This document shows positions 11,804 to 24,449 of a stretch of DNA of 64,000 nucleotides, piece by piece. This stretch comes from Rhexocercosporidium sp. MPI-PUGE-AT-0058 (taxonomy: Eukaryota > Ascomycota > Leotiomycetes > Helotiales), in NCBI GenBank assembly GCA_020746875.1, contig JAGTJL010000028.1, positions 310,001-374,000 of the forward strand, written 5' to 3'. The position numbers were made by a program, and so were the translations under genes. Below the pieces are notes generated by a model. It was given only the letters and a program-made list of their open reading frames with translations. It was not told the origin of the DNA and did no database searches. Position 1 is the stretch's first letter. Each line of letters starts with the position of its first letter.

Positions 11804-14800
11804 AATATTAATAATAGCGATTTAGTCTTAAATCTCTTAATTAATAGTCTTCGGTCGATTTGTCTTTAATAAGTCGATTAAAATAAGGATTTTTTTTGAA
11901 ATTAAGTTTTTAAAAAGCTCTTTTTAAATAAAAAGCTTATCTAACGTATTATTTAACGTATAATTATTTCACGATAGCGCTTAATATATATAAAGTCGGC
12001 CTAAAGTCGCCTTAACGGCAATAAGTAAGTTGCTTTTAACGCGTTTTTAAATAGTCTTTATAAAGGGTAATTTAATAATAATCGGTCCTTTTCGACTCAC
12101 GGCTGAAATAGCTTCTTTTAATTTCTTAAAAATAATATTATTATTATTATTCCTTACGATAATCCGAGTGGGGTTTTGCCTTAAGTGCTTCGGCTAAAAG
12201 GTTTATATTTATAAGCTTTTGAAATCTGACGGCATTCTTTACTTTTTTACGAACTTTTAGTTTTTTATAATTAGTTTAAGCTTTAAGGCGTTTTTAAAAT
12301 AAGGTTTTAGTTATATATAATTTAGCTTTTATTATTATTTTAAAAGCAGCGGCACTTTATTGTCTTATTTCCGCAAGTATTATTTTGAAGCTATTATTTA
12401 TTCCTTTTAAATTAAAAGTTATAAATACGTTTTAAACGTTAATTAGTCTTATTATATTAAAAAGTCAGATAATAAAAATGTTTAAATAGTCTTAGGACTT
12501 TTAACTTATTTTTAATATTAATTCTTTTAAGGCTAACTTTAGCATAATATTTTATTAAGTTAAAAGGGCTTTTTAAGTGTCTTAAAGCTTCCTTTGGATT
12601 ACTTCTTCTTTTCGCCTTAAGTCTAAGTCTCTTTTTATATTAATTATTTATAAAATAAAAACTTTTCTTTTTAATTTATTTTAAGGAAATTAAACCGCTT
12701 AAGCTTTTATTTCTTCTTTTTAAAGGTTTATATAAATGTAGTTATTTTTATTTTTATAAATAATTCTTAAATTAAGCCACTTTTTAAACTCATAATATTA
12801 ATTTTAATATTTATAGAATCCTTAAGGTTTAGCACCCGGAATTGGCTTATTAAAGTAAAAAAGGCATTCGGTGCTTATGTCGTCCTTTATATTAAAACGT
12901 CGATTATATTTAAAGTTTACTTTAGAATTTTAATAAAATACTTTAACTTTTTTAAAGTATATAATTAACTCGTAAGTAAATAAAGCCTTAACTTTAGTTA
13001 TTAATTTTAAATTCTTTTTTTTCTTTATAATAACGTATAAAATGCGTAAGTTATTTAGTCTTTTTATAATTATATTAATATCTCGTTTTATAGCTTAATT
13101 AATATTACGAGTCAGCCTTTCAATAATAAAAATAATTTCTTCTTAAATATGCCTTTTTTAATTTAATTTAAAACAAAGTATTAAACTCTTTTTAAAAACG
13201 TCGTTAATTTCTTAAGTTAAAGAATTGTCCTTATACTTTATAAACTCGAGGCAAGCTATAAAATTAAGCCCCTTAAACTATGCCGCTAAAGAGGGAGTTT
13301 TATTATTACTCGACCCGAGTCGAAAACGGTTAACTTAAGTAGTTTACATAAATAATGTTTTCTTTTTAATTAAAGTATTAATTTCTCGCTCGACTTAAAG
13401 TAAGCCTTTTATTTTAACGTATATTTTATTAAAAAATTATATATTTTTTATATTAAAAATATTATTATTTTTTATAAAAGTTCCGGCCTTCCGCCTTAAG
13501 TACTTAAGTAAAGCCGTTAAAAACTTTATAATTATTTACTACTTTATAATTATTTTCTTTTATATATAAGCTCGACTAACCTCTTTAAAAGCTTAAAGAA
13601 ACTGTCGAAATTAAAATTTAAAAATATTTTTTATAATATATTTAAAGTCATTAAATATCCTTTTTAAGTTTTAAAAAGTATAATAATATTACTTAAGGTC
13701 GAACGTTTAATATTTTCTTATAACTTTCTTAATTAACTCTTAATAAGTGCTATTAAGGAAGTCGGGGAGCCACTCGATGTTTTGGCTTACTTCGAAAGTA
13801 TAATAATTCACGACGTATTATTTCTTTTCGGCGTCATTTATAATGCCTCGAGCCGTAAAGAGTTACTTTAAGGTCTTAAAAAACTTAATAATATTATTTT
13901 TATTAAAGTATAAGCAGCTAAAAGTGCCTAAAGTTAATATAGCTTAGGCTATTATAAAATAAGGAGGTCTTTTAATAAAGTCCGTAGTAAGTCGTATAGC
14001 TTAAGACATAAGTTATTAAAACATTATATTATTAAAGGCAAGTTTATAATAATAATTATTTAAAGCCTCGTTTATTTTATATAATACAGAAGTTTTAATA
14101 AGTTTATATTATCCTAGCGTAAGTCGTATTAATTAAAAAGCCTAAGCAAAAGTAACTTAAGCCTAAAGCAGTACTACATAGCCTATATTAATAAGGTTAA
14201 GTCCCCCTTACTTTAGAGGCAAATACAATATAAATTAAGGGTATTTAAGTTAAATAAGTGTTATATAAGCCGGTAAAACTTAAGAGGCGGCCTGAGCTCT
14301 TATACTAAAGCTTTCTAAATAGCCACTGCCTTAGTTATAATTAAATATATTTTGTCGTAAGTTATTACCGCCGCCTTTATTTCTCTTTTTTCTCTTATTA
14401 ATAATTAAAGTATTATTTATAAGTATTCCCGGTAATTATAATAAAATAAAATTAATAATTCCAGCGATATTAGACTTTATTAAAGGTTTAATAGGCATAA
14501 AGGTAAAAGAGCTTGTAAAGCCTGTAAAGCCAGTCTTAATAATAAAGTAGTCTATAGTCGGGGTCGTAGAGCTTCCTTAAGTTATAGAAAAGTTATTAAT
14601 AAGTCGTTTAAGCTCTTTATCCTTCGGGTTGCCGCTAAAGGCGTTAGTTTTAATGTCGTTTTTAAATATAATTAATTTTTTTTAATGAAATTAGTAATTT
14701 ACTAAAGAGTAAATGCGCTTAATATTATTAATAAAAGAGTAAAAGATATAATGTATTATATTAAAAAAGGAAGAACATATAAGCTCGAGAAAATAAAAGA

Positions 14801-15765
14801 AATATATAAATAAAATGTTAAATTAAAAAGCTTATAGTTTTAAGCTCCTCTTAAGGTAATAGAGCCCGAAAGACGCCGAAGTCTAGGCCTTTTGTCCTTA
14901 TAATAAATAAATATATAGGCTTAAATAAAATAAACAAATCTCGCTAAATATTAAAGCTTTACTATTATTAAAGTTAATCTCGACATAAAATAACTTAAGA
15001 CTAAAATTAATTAAAAAGGCATAAAGTAAAACCCCGTACACCTTTTTATTAAACTCTATCTCGCCAGCCTAAAGTGGGCCCCTAGTAGAAAAAGAAAAGA
15101 AAAAAAGTAATAAATACGCTTATTAAAAGTGTAATTAACGTTAAAATTTACTGGATTTATTTTAAATAATTTACTTTTTGTTTTTTAAAGTATTAAATAT
15201 ATTTTAATATTAATTAAGGCGTTTTCAATAGCGTAATCTAGCTATTTTTAATCCGACCTTTTTAATATTAATACTTTACGTGCTAAAGCTAGCTTTTTCA
15301 ATAATTTAAATACTCTTATATTAAAGGTAAGTAATTTCCCTTTAGACTTCCTATGCTTTTTATTAAGCTATGAGGGACTGTTAAAGTGTTATATTTAATT
15401 TTACTCTAAGGGCTGGGAGATCTTTAAGTAAATAGGTTTACACTAGTTCGAGCACTTATCGGTTTTAGTCCTTATAATTAATATAAAAGGCCTTTAGGCT
15501 TCTTATATACCTTACTTTAGCTTTTCTACTTACTCCCTGCGTCGGTCACTAAAATATGTAGAGAAGAAAACACTAAGTATATAATAAAAGGGTAATAAAG
15601 TAAGTGCCAGAGAATAAACGTAGGAAATACTCATTTAATAAATACTAAAGATATTACATATTTAAGGAGTATAATTTATTAAGAAAAGGGAAAAGTATAA
15701 TTTAAATAAGAAGGAAAAGTTATAATAATAAAAATCGTTATTATTATTAAAGGATGTTGCCTTAG
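11804..15765 (-). mobile_element. Ty3/gypsy relic, 5' (gag-side) part, RIP-degraded
   Basis: Continues the gypsy element of 1-3494 across the copia insertion; on the minus strand this is its upstream half, where gag and the 5' LTR should lie. The sequence is very AT-rich with almost no open frame. I could not read a zinc knuckle or protease with confidence. A promoter-like stretch on the minus strand lies around 15480-15580, and a block from TGTTA (15378) to AACA (about 15575) has LTR-like ends. The matching 3' copy is outside the window, so the LTR cannot be confirmed. AT-rich composition stops rather sharply near 15765, which I take as the approximate element boundary. Confidence 0.55.
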
Positions 15766-16600
15766 AGGCTATCTTAAATACAGCAAGATGCAGCTTAATC
15801 ACGTGACAAATGGGCCTCTGAGGTCAACCCCACCACAGTATATCTTAGCGGATAAGTGAGATCACTCGAATCCACGCTGGATTTGGCTTTCAGTTTGTTC
15901 CATCTCGAGCAAATTCTTTACGCGCAGCTTACTCGTCCTGGGAAGTTAAAAACTAAAAGTCTATGACCGCCTAGTATTTTAAGACGCTCTCGTTGTCTTC
16001 GTTTTAAGTGTTGCTCTTTAACGTAAACTATATATAAGGAGTTAAGTTATTTATATACTATAATGAAATAGCTCCTACTTAAGCACAAATCCAGAATCGT
16101 TAACAGCTTTAGATATTAGCTAGTGAATTCACCTTTCTCTTCGATTTAAAAGCCTTTTTATCTATGTTTATTAATAAGTTATATACATCGCAAAGTAAAG
16201 TGTAATAATAAGCGAGTAAAAGTGGCATAAGTTCTATATTCTTATAACTAAGATTGAGTAAATTCACAGGATAAGGACTAATTTGTCCACAAGACTTTGC
16301 GAATCGAAATATATAAATTATGACCTTTATAATGCGAACAGCAGGTTGTTAGTCAGTAAGACTAAGATCTTGAACATCTAGCTCTTGATTAGGCCCTGCC
16401 TTAATATTTAATTCCCAAAGGTATTTTTTTAAGCTTTATTATTCACGAGTAGCCAGCTATTTAATATCCCTAACTACATAAATCTCGGGCTTTATAGCGA
16501 CTAACAATAAGTTTAAAATAATAATAAAGGTTCTGAGAGTATATGTTTTATTGTCTCCAGAACACAAAGCTAGCCTCCCCTCGAAAACGCGGCGTCTAAT
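15766..16600. other. Gene-free stretch at the edge of the AT-rich block
   Basis: GC content rises at about 15770, then falls again after about 16000. I see no conserved frame, no RNA gene and no clear repeat termini. Probably partly RIP-affected non-coding DNA. Confidence 0.4.
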
Positions 16601-16618
16601 TTAATTAAGTTTTGCAAA

Positions 16619-16906
16619 TTAAAGACTAAACTCAGCTTCGGCTTATACGGCCTCGAGGGCTACTCGACGGAGGTGCTTATAAAATAAACGACGCTATTAT
16701 TCTATAGCCTTAATTTCCATTACTTTACACAATATCTCCGCACGGCGAATTCGCTCTTTAATGACTTTCTTTTAATTTTTCTTAGCCTTATTTACTTTTT
16801 GCTTCGACTATTAAAGAGTTATTCGCTTAGCCTTAACCGCTTCTTTCGCGGCTTTATCTTTTCTTTTCTTAGCTTGTTTAACAAGCCAGTTAGGGCTTGC
16901 CTCTCT
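16619..16906 (-). pseudogene. Basic coiled tail of a transposase-like protein (relic)
   Basis: One minus-strand frame reads as a lysine/arginine/alanine-rich helix: QAKKRKDKAAKEAVKAKR near its start, then KQKVNKAKKN, KERIRRAEIL and RLFYKHLRRVALEAV. It is interrupted by TAA/TAG stops at positions where Q fits. Such charged tails follow the DDE domain in many fungal pogo/CENP-B-type transposases. No catalytic domain is readable upstream, so this is a fragment. It could instead come from another coiled-coil protein; the family call is inference. Confidence 0.4.
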
Positions 16907-16909
16907 ACT

Positions 16910-18225
16910 ACTCGAGATGTGAATATGACTTCTTAAGGATATTTAAAACGAACGACAATCTCAACATACATTTGTCTTTTGCTTTCTCTTTAAATCCTTT
17001 TACGTACTCTCCATCTTTCTCGATCCGCAGCCGGTGTGTTTATTTTATAAAGCCGGTAAAATGGCGTTTCTCGCGTTATATAATGTGAATTAAATCCTGG
17101 GAGTACATAAGTGAGGTAGAAGCCAGGTAGGACAATTTTCATTCTTCGCTTACACACGGTCCCGTATATAGGCAGAAAAGAAAATGTGTCCCGCTACTTA
17201 TTAATATCGACATAAACACTTCCCTTCCTTTCCCCTGCCCCTCTCGGCAACCAAACTTGGACGTATTCACGCTCACTCGGAAAGGAATCGATGAGTATTG
17301 AATTTTTTTCTTTTTCGCAGAGCGGCATTCCAGAGGAGGCAAAGAAATAGTCATCCAGGACAGTTAATGCGTGACATAATACATTATAATCACCACACCT
17401 TTGCCATATTCAAGCCCATAAAAAGTGAGATAGTAATCGCGAATGTTTCCATTTCACCAAGGCCTAAACTAGCTCTCCTTTCAATAATTATAGAAAGCCG
17501 TGTCAATCAACACTCACACGTCGAGTGTTATGATAAGTGGATGGAACGAAACCACCTCGTGCGACGATATACTTGCCGTGCCATCTCGCTTAATAAATGT
17601 ATTTAGCCCCAACTCCGCATCCGTCATTAGCGCATGTTGCAACGCCCAGAATACGCGGCTAATAGGTGACACCGCAGAAAAGCACATTCTATGGTAACAC
17701 AGGGTTAATTGTCAGTCGATTGAGTCGCATGTCACCGCCAACCTCTTTCCCGGTTGCTTCCAACAGCAGTTAATCGCTGTGTCGTAGCTGTCACGACTTC
17801 AGCTCATTAGTATAGTGGAGTCCCGTGGTAATAAGTCATTAATTGAACAGGATTGCAACCTTCAAACCCCCAGATTATATTACAAGTACCACTGGCAGTC
17901 TTCAATTCTCCTTGCTCAAGCTCAGATCCATAGACTTCCGCCCGCTTCGAAAACTTGCTTGAGGTCACGCTTCCACCTTTCCTACCTACTCGTCGGTTTC
18001 CTGATTTTTTTTTTTGAAATATTTACCGACCTGCTGGCGCAGGTCGGACCCAGCAACTTGGACACAGCGAGACCGACCTAATTAACTACTTTACACAACC
18101 AATTCTAGTCCGTTTGACTTGATTTTTTCATAGAAAGATGCGCCGTAATTGAAATTATAATTACCAAATAAGTGTACTAGGGTTAGGGCTAATTAATAAG
18201 GTGTTGTTTGGGGTTGAATATGGAT
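16910..18225. other. No gene recognised; short hairpin at 18026-18047
   Basis: Base composition is near normal from 17.1 to 18.1 kb, but only short open frames occur and none resembles a known family. A perfect 9-bp hairpin (CCGACCTGC, loop TGGC, GCAGGTCGG) lies at 18026-18047, just after a T-run. A tRNA-like A-box word (17807-17818) was not supported by a tRNA fold. Confidence 0.4.
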
Positions 18226-18254
18226 TTTGAATGAATATTCTGCAGGTCTTGGCG

Positions 18255-18272
18255 CTACGGGATATCCCGTAG
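18255..18272. repeat. Perfect 18-bp palindrome
   Basis: CTACGGGATATCCCGTAG reads the same on both strands. It lies about 115 bp upstream of the transposase fragment starting near 18388 and may be part of its terminal or subterminal repeats. No matching copy was seen on the far side, so this is inference. Confidence 0.5.
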
Positions 18273-18387
18273 GGCATCGACAGGGGTGCGAATCGCGTCT
18301 GGATTCCCCCTCTAACACGTTACCTACACACACACTATTTAATCCAGACCACGAACTACGCCTACAATGGCCAAATCTACGCCTTAA

Positions 18388-18955
18388 ATTAAGCATGGAG
18401 GGTCTAAGAGAGGCAAGAAGAAGTCCTCTTTGGATGCTAGTATTGCTCGTATACGGAAGAAGCCCAAATATAAGACCCCCGCATATATGAGCCAGGAGGC
18501 TAGGATTCAAGCTGCCTTGGAGGCATATAAGAACCCCGACGACACCGATATTACTAGTCTACGTATTGCCGCCGGCGTCTTTAGTAGAGTCAGTTACTCT
18601 ACTTTGAATCACCGTTACAAGAAGAGAGACAGTTCAAAGAATTTGGCTGAGAATGGCGGCTATAACAAGAAGTTAAATAAAGCTCAAGAGGCGTCTTTGA
18701 TATGGTATATTAATATTGCTATTGAGAGAGGCTTTCCTATGAGGTACGATATAATTGTTACCGCTGCAACTATGATATTAAGTCTCTCTATAGAAGTTTT
18801 CCAGCGAATTGGACATAATTGGGCCAAAAGATGGGTTGAAAGAATGGACGCCGCTGGCCGATATTATGCTTTACGGACTACTCTAATAGACCAAAAGCGT
18901 AAAGATTGTATGACGATTAGAGAGATCACTGGTTGCTTTCAACAGTTAGTAGCTT
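18388..18955 (+). pseudogene. N-terminal fragment of a pogo/Tc5-type transposase
   Basis: The frame reads a lysine-rich start (SKRGKKKSSLDASIARIRKK), then a helix-turn-helix of the Psq/Tc5 type (EARIQAALEAYKN, LRIAAGVFSRVSYSTLNHR). This is followed by a second, CENP-B-like segment (AQEASLIWYINIAIERGFP, then IGHNWAKRWVERMD). These are the paired DNA-binding domains of fungal pogo-like transposases. The frame opens from a TAA at 18385 with no in-frame ATG at the expected start. Family similarity ends at about residue 185; after about 18955 the sequence is unrelated, so the DDE catalytic domain is missing. Base composition is closer to normal than in the RIP block, so the truncation is probably more recent or escaped RIP. 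Confidence 0.75.
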
Positions 18956-18957
18956 CT

Positions 18958-19338
18958 TCAACCAAAACCTGTTCCGCACACATGGATGAGTGTTCGTCGT
19001 GGCCAGTGTAGAAGATTGGCAGGGAGGCACCGCAGAAGTCGTTTTGGTTTGATGGTTACAGAGAAGTCTTCGGCGTCATAGGTGCCAAAGTCGAGTTCGA
19101 TGTTGTAGGATCGAGGTGAAAACGGCGATGAATACATGGTGAAGAGTTCTGAAGAGACATGCATCCCATCGGCAACATCTATTGCTGCGGTCGAGGAAGT
19201 CAGGAGTCTTGTTGGTAGAGGAATCTTGTACTGTGAAGCTGTTTCGAGGTATATTACATGGGAAGGGTTCGATGTGGACGATGAAGCCTGTGATCTAAAT
19301 GGATAACACTTTAGCGGGAAGTAGAATATATAGCTCAT
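18958..19338 (-). CDS. Hypothetical protein fragment
   Basis: Open frame from ATG at 19338 to a stop at 18958, 126 residues, starting MSYIFYFPLKCYPF and containing YNIELDFGTYDAEDFSVTI, a composition that looks like real protein. No family recognised and no signal peptide. Its 3' end abuts the truncated transposase, so it may itself be a truncated gene. The opposite strand also has a fairly open frame, so strand choice is uncertain. Confidence 0.3.
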   Translation of the reverse strand: MSYIFYFPLKCYPFRSQASSSTSNPSHVIYLETASQYKIPLPTRLLTSSTAAIDVADGMHVSSELFTMYSSPFSPRSYNIELDFGTYDAEDFSVTIKPKRLLRCLPANLLHWPRRTLIHVCGTGFG

Positions 19339-19641
19339 AGCTTCTTGACCGCTACTAAGGACATGAGAGCCTGCGCCTACTCTCCTACTGCAGGAAAAGC
19401 TGGTGGCAGGCCGAGAAAGCTCCAAGGTGCTTCACCACACTTGCAGACCCTATTTCAACCAGCCTCACACTTCTGTGTTTCATCATCTCCTCGAGTCTTT
19501 GGATATGGAGGCTGCATGCTAATCAGAGGCAAAGACCTCGCCCCTTCCAACGACCATATCTGGGGTAACTATAGCCTTTCATCATACGAGCGACAGGACA
19601 TTCCATTTATCCTCATCACACATTTTCTGAGAGCCTTCACT

Positions 19642-21558
19642 ATGGCCACTGTTGACTTGAACCACGACCACTTTTGGCAGCCTCCGAAGCCTTCACTCCA
19701 CTACCAGCACACACTTCCACGTAAACATAGCAGGACTGCCTCCGCAACCACATCTCGCAACCAGCCAGTTGCAGCGACTCGGCAGCGAGGGCGTGACTTT
19801 GAAGCCCGGCCCGAAGATGAAGAAGTCGTGCTCAAGGTACGATCACAGAGAATCTTTCGAAGGGACCTTGGCTAATCTGCTGTGAGAACTCGCAGGCCGC
19901 ATTCACGACCCTACCAACTACGACGATGATGCAGACGATACCTTCCTATTAATCAAAAAGCTCCTGGATCCGCTCTTGCGGAAGGAGATCGCGGCTACAG
20001 GATGCCAGGGCACTCGAGGTACGCGCGTCAGCTCTTTATTACTATAGCAAGCCGAATTCTGACAACTTCCAGACAGGCCGGTGATTCTTGAGGAGGACGA
20101 GGGCGATACTCCTGACCACACAACCCATTCCGAAGCCACTTCCACCTGCGCCAACACTAGACCTGTTCCCGCCTTCGAGCTGAGCCAGTTCGCTGATCCG
20201 TCCAACCGCGAACCATGGTGGGATGTCGAGGAAGGCTGCTTCGTTTACGAGGACCTGCATCTACTTCCTTCGCTGGACCATGAAGGTTTGGTATCTACGC
20301 TCGCCCAAGACCAGCCTCCCTCTCGCCGCCACTCGCTTGGAGTATCCCAGGACCAGACCAAGCCACATGGGGACAATAGAACCACGCGAAGTGCATCGGA
20401 AGAGTCAGCGGCCCAGTCTCTGATTATAACATTGGGCCAGGACGGTGGAGGGGAGAGTGAAGAAAGCGTCTCGGATCTTGAAAGGGACATGCAACTGGCT
20501 TTCGAAGAGCAAGAGGAGTTATTAGCTACCTCTCCTAGCTCCCCACGTTGTCGCTCGTTTGAATCATCGCAACCTCCGATTGATCAGGATTGTGACCGAA
20601 GCTGGTCAGAAGAGCTCCGGTCCAGCACACGGCTCTGCAGTCAGGAGATGGACATGGAAGGCCCGCGTGAGCAAGAACAGGAGGAGATGGCAGGAAATGA
20701 GATAAGGCACAAGGTACTGGAGCAGGAACTGGAGCAGGATCTGGAGGAGGCCGACGACGATGACGAGAGTGAGAGGCTCGAGCAGCGGGGAGAGAAGAGG
20801 CAATACCAGGACGGAGGAATCAAAACTGGCATCCACGATTCCGAGAGCAGCGGCCATGGTTATGACATAAACGACGATGATGACGAGGACGACGAGGAAG
20901 ACGAGAACCTACGACTTACGAAGCAGCGGAGGTTATTCTTAGCGACGCCTGATATGCTTCTAACGCCTCTCCTTGAACAGAGCTTACCAAAGCCTTGCCT
21001 GGCACGGGCTCGCAGCGCCACGCCATCCTCAACCACGCATCTTGAGATCGGCAATGTGCAGTCCCAGACTGATCTGGCTCGCCCACGTCAGTGAATAACG
21101 ACCACCACTATACTCTACCAAGCTCTCGCAGTCCCTCAGATACGGAGGAGTCGGCTGATGCCGCGGAGTATTAGGAATTCCTTTTCCAAGGTTTTCTAAA
21201 ACGCGTTACGATTGGCAATCAGATTATATACAATCTCGAGTTTTCGTTGTCATATGTCCCTGAGCACTTGAGCTTCTCATTTTATTTAGTAGTTTTAAGC
21301 ACTAGCTCTAGGGAGTCGTCAGTGGAGGCTGTAGTCTCTTGCCGGGCTGCCACTTTTCGGAAGCCATACAAGGAACTGACTAAGAATCAAGAGAGTCGGT
21401 TGGTTAAGATGGTCCACGAAGACAAGACTTAGGCAGAGATAGGATAGCATTTCCCGGGCCATACCCTACAGTCACTGAAGGAGAACTTCTTCACGAAGCA
21501 AGGGGGAAAGCTTCGAAAGCGGGGTCGAAAGCCTAGTGTGAGGGCCGTTGGCCTGTGA
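19642..21558 (+). pseudogene. Broken gene: acidic protein with C-terminal Myb/SANT-like domain
   Basis: Exons appear to be 19642-19836, 19896-20018 and 20073-21558, with introns of 59 and 54 bp (donors GTACGA and GTACGC). The second junction is in phase; the first is off by one base. The middle is hydrophilic and acidic (runs such as DDDDEDDEEDE). Near 21091 the frame shifts by one, then reads on through VNNDHHYTLPSSRSPS, FQGFLKR..IGN and YNLEF to a Myb/SANT-like segment (EDKT*AEIG*HFPGHTLQS). In that segment two TGG codons appear as TAG. A third stop (21172-21174) fits a lost CAG. A sequence-specific DNA-binding role is inferred from the Myb-like end only. The copy is not functional as it stands. 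Confidence 0.65.
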
Positions 21559-21993
21559 ATAAGGACTCGAGGCTACTGGAGACTTGCGGATGCGTAGGAT
21601 GCGAAAATGTTTGTTGTATGGAATTGTCTTCAATGTTGGTTTAAACCTCGCGGGAGTTAGTGCTTCCCTTTTTCAGCACGTACACGTGTTTAGAGCCTCA
21701 CACAATTGCAAGTAGTCATTGCAAGGGATTCTTCCAGTACTAATGTTAAATTGATATTGTGCGGCTTGAAGTTCGTTAAATTCCCATACGAATGCGAACG
21801 TGTTTTTTTATCCCTCAATTATAATCCCGCCACAAGACTCGATTAACATTGTATATATACTTATGGGGTTAGAAACTTACTGGTCTTGAAGGACTATTCG
21901 GGGTAGGTAGATGATTAAAATGAAGATGTCCGTGAACTTTAGGCTTGACTGCGTGTTGTGTAATTAGAAGATTAAGCAGAAGAGTTTGATATA
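21559..21993. other. Gene-free spacer before pogo copy A
   Basis: No conserved frame on either strand. The TA at 21992-21993 is the target dinucleotide of the next element. Confidence 0.5.
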
Positions 21994-24447
21994 CCGTATT
22001 ATCTGTAATATAGCGCCATAGCGGCGTAACTTTCCGGAAGTATTTTGATATTTTTGGACCTAGCGCTCTAATTGAGACTAGCGCTATAGATTATAATTTT
22101 AGACTAAATCCACACTAAAATACCTTCTTTTTAAATGTCTTCCTCTGCTAACTTTAATCTATTTTTTAATACTATCTCGTTTTTTATAAGAACCTTTAAT
22201 TATTCGTTATTATGTCTCTTATTCCTCGTATTCCACTCGGTCCTCTGCTATTAGGTCAAGCAATCTTAAATCTTCGAGGGGCTATTCAACTACTTACTCA
22301 ACCCCGCTAAGGGCCTCCTTTAAAACTAAATAATCGCTCTTAACGTATACTCGGCCGGAAGTATATAAGTAGAGTAAACGAGCAGGAAACCGTAAAGAGG
22401 CTAGCTTAATAGCGAATCGAGAACGATAATAAAAGTGTCGGAGAGCCTGGAGATTAAGAATTGGCATCTCGACTAATTATAAAGGAAGAAATCAAAGAGG
22501 AATTAGACGGCGTAAACGATAATATATACGATGATTATATTACTTTTCGAAAGTACGCTTATAATCGAAAATATAAGTTGGTATTATTAAAATACTAAGA
22601 GTCCACGTACTAAAAGCTTAAAAATAAAAGTGACGAGCGAATCACTATTCGGTATACGGCTCGAAAGCTCAAGATCCTACGCTTTACCTTCCGTGGATAA
22701 ATTAAAAAAAAACCCGATATTTTACGGCAAAAGAAAAGAATATTCCGTGTCCGAAAGCCATAAAGTAAAGTAAAAGAGCTAGAGATAGAATTAAAGCTAA
22801 AGGAGAGGTTTAATAAGGCTCGACTCAAAGGTCGATTAATTTCAGTTAAATAGATGATTCGGAATGCGAAGTAAATATATAAAAAGCTTTATTTTAAGTA
22901 AGTGATTCGTAAAAAAGGAGGTTTGAACTTATACCTTAGTTTTCGATAGTCTATTAGCTGGTTAACTAGCTTTAAGAAGCGTTAAAGAATCTTCTTTTAA
23001 GCAGGAACGAAAAGAGCTTAAAAAGCTCCTAAGAAATTACGTAATATTATTATTAATTAACTTTAATTTAACTGCTGAAATACTATTATTAACTTCAATT
23101 CTAATTATAAAAAGCCTCGTTCTTTTACCGTGCTAGTTATTAAAAGATATAAGCTCTTTAAGATCTCAAATATAAACTAAACATTCCTCGCTTTTGAGTT
23201 TTAAAAAAGCCGTACTCTTGCCGCCAAAAGTTTTCGTATAATCACTTTAAGAATAGCTCGTGAAAGCTAGGAAAAACGTTAAGCTATTTTATAAATTATC
23301 GCTTTTATAAATAAAATCAATCGGTGCAAACTTCTTCTTATATTTAAAAGGAAACTAAGAAAAAGCAATAAAAATCGACAATTAAAAATAAATAAATATT
23401 ACCTTTTAGTTAAAGTGATTTAAAACGATAAAGCATACGCTAACTCTCAGAATTTCCTTAATTAAATCAAATAAAATTACTCTTATACCTCCGAATACCC
23501 CTTCTCAGACCGCGAACCTCGACTCCTTATACTCGACGCTTTTGCCCCTTATAAATATACCGGAAAAAAAGTTCCTGCGAACGAGACTATAACGGCGAAA
23601 GAGAAACGACTGAAAGAGAAGAAGCTAAATAAGGCTATTCGTGCTGAATTTAAGAAGCTAAACGTCATTTTGTCGCTTATTCCTAGCGGTTATACAGGCT
23701 ATATTTAGGTGCTCGATATAACTATTAACGCTTTTTTAAAAGCTTTGATTCGAGAGCAAAAGGAGATTCATATCGATAAGAACTTAAAGAAATGAAATAA
23801 TAATAAATATATAATATAAGACCGGCGTATATTATTAACTTAATAGGTTAAAGAAGCGTGGCTATAAATACACTAAGATTATAAAGACACGATTATCGAG
23901 GCTTTCAGGAACGTTAATTTATCTCTTAATTTTAACGGCTTTAAAAACGATAAACTGAAGATTCAAGACCTCCCAAATATCTCCGTCGGCGACTACTAAC
24001 TTCTTGTTTTAATTATCATTCCTAACGACGACGACGTCGACGAAGATAAAGATATAATTATAGTTTAAAGCACGTATATTTCGGTGGAAGAAAAGGAAGC
24101 TATATAAGCAGAGAATTAAGGTAACGTGATAATAAATATAAGGAACGATACAAAAAGTGCTTTTGACTTTAATTCAGAGCTCGATTCCTCGAAAAAAGAA
24201 ACTGAAGAAAGGGACGAGGATATAGCAGATATTTAAGAAGCGTAATAAATAAATAACTTTAAAAATAGATATTATTTACACCTTTATTTTGCACTTAAAT
24301 TACGCGAGTTTAATATGCCTAACTTAGGATTAATTATACCGCTATAGTAATATAATATACGCGAAGTCTAAGGGTTACAAATAGACCTGGCGGTATAGGC
24401 GGGGTGGCGAGTTAATCAAGAGTGGCGCTATATTGCAGATAATACGG
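21994..24447 (+). mobile_element. pogo-type DNA transposon, copy A (2454 bp)
   Basis: Bounded by inverted termini CCGTATTATCTG(T/C)AATATAGCG, flanked by TA on both sides (21992-21993, 24448-24449), as for Tc1/mariner/pogo elements. A second copy of exactly the same length lies inverted at 31061-33514. The internal region encodes a decayed DDE transposase. The copies differ mainly by C/T and G/A transitions. The element is AT-rich and full of TAA/TAG stops, so it is RIP-inactivated. Confidence 0.88.
22135..24248 (+). pseudogene. pogo-type transposase relic, copy A
   Basis: Starts at ATG 22135. A DNA-binding region with basic helices lies at about 22610-22860 (IRYTARKLKI, then KKKPDILRQKKRIFRVRKP). 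The catalytic core near 23510-23790 reads LLILDAFAPYKYTGKKV, then LSLIPSGYTGYI and VLDITINAFLKALIREQ, matching the second and third acidic segments of fungal pogo-type DDE_1 transposases. The C-terminal tail (24000-24248) is acidic (NDDDVDEDKD). There are more than ten TAA/TAG stops, mostly where Q or W is expected, and no long intact frame. Confidence 0.78.
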
Positions 24448-24449
24448 TA

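Noticed and set aside
17500..17697. Open frame with a phrase (NTRLIGDTAEKH) recalling Hsp70 N-terminus
   Set aside because: Too short a match, no ATP-binding motif, and the rest of the frame is unlike Hsp70.
17807..17870. tRNA-like A-box TTAGTATAGTGG with weak downstream B-box
   Set aside because: No acceptor, D or anticodon stems could be drawn, and the B-box matches only about half of the consensus.
18179..18192. Telomere-like AGGGTTAGGG
   Set aside because: Less than two full TTAGGG units; expected by chance and not in an array.
20606..21054. Minus-strand Ser/Leu-rich frames
   Set aside because: Shadows of the acidic plus-strand coding sequence (GAC/GAG repeats read backwards).
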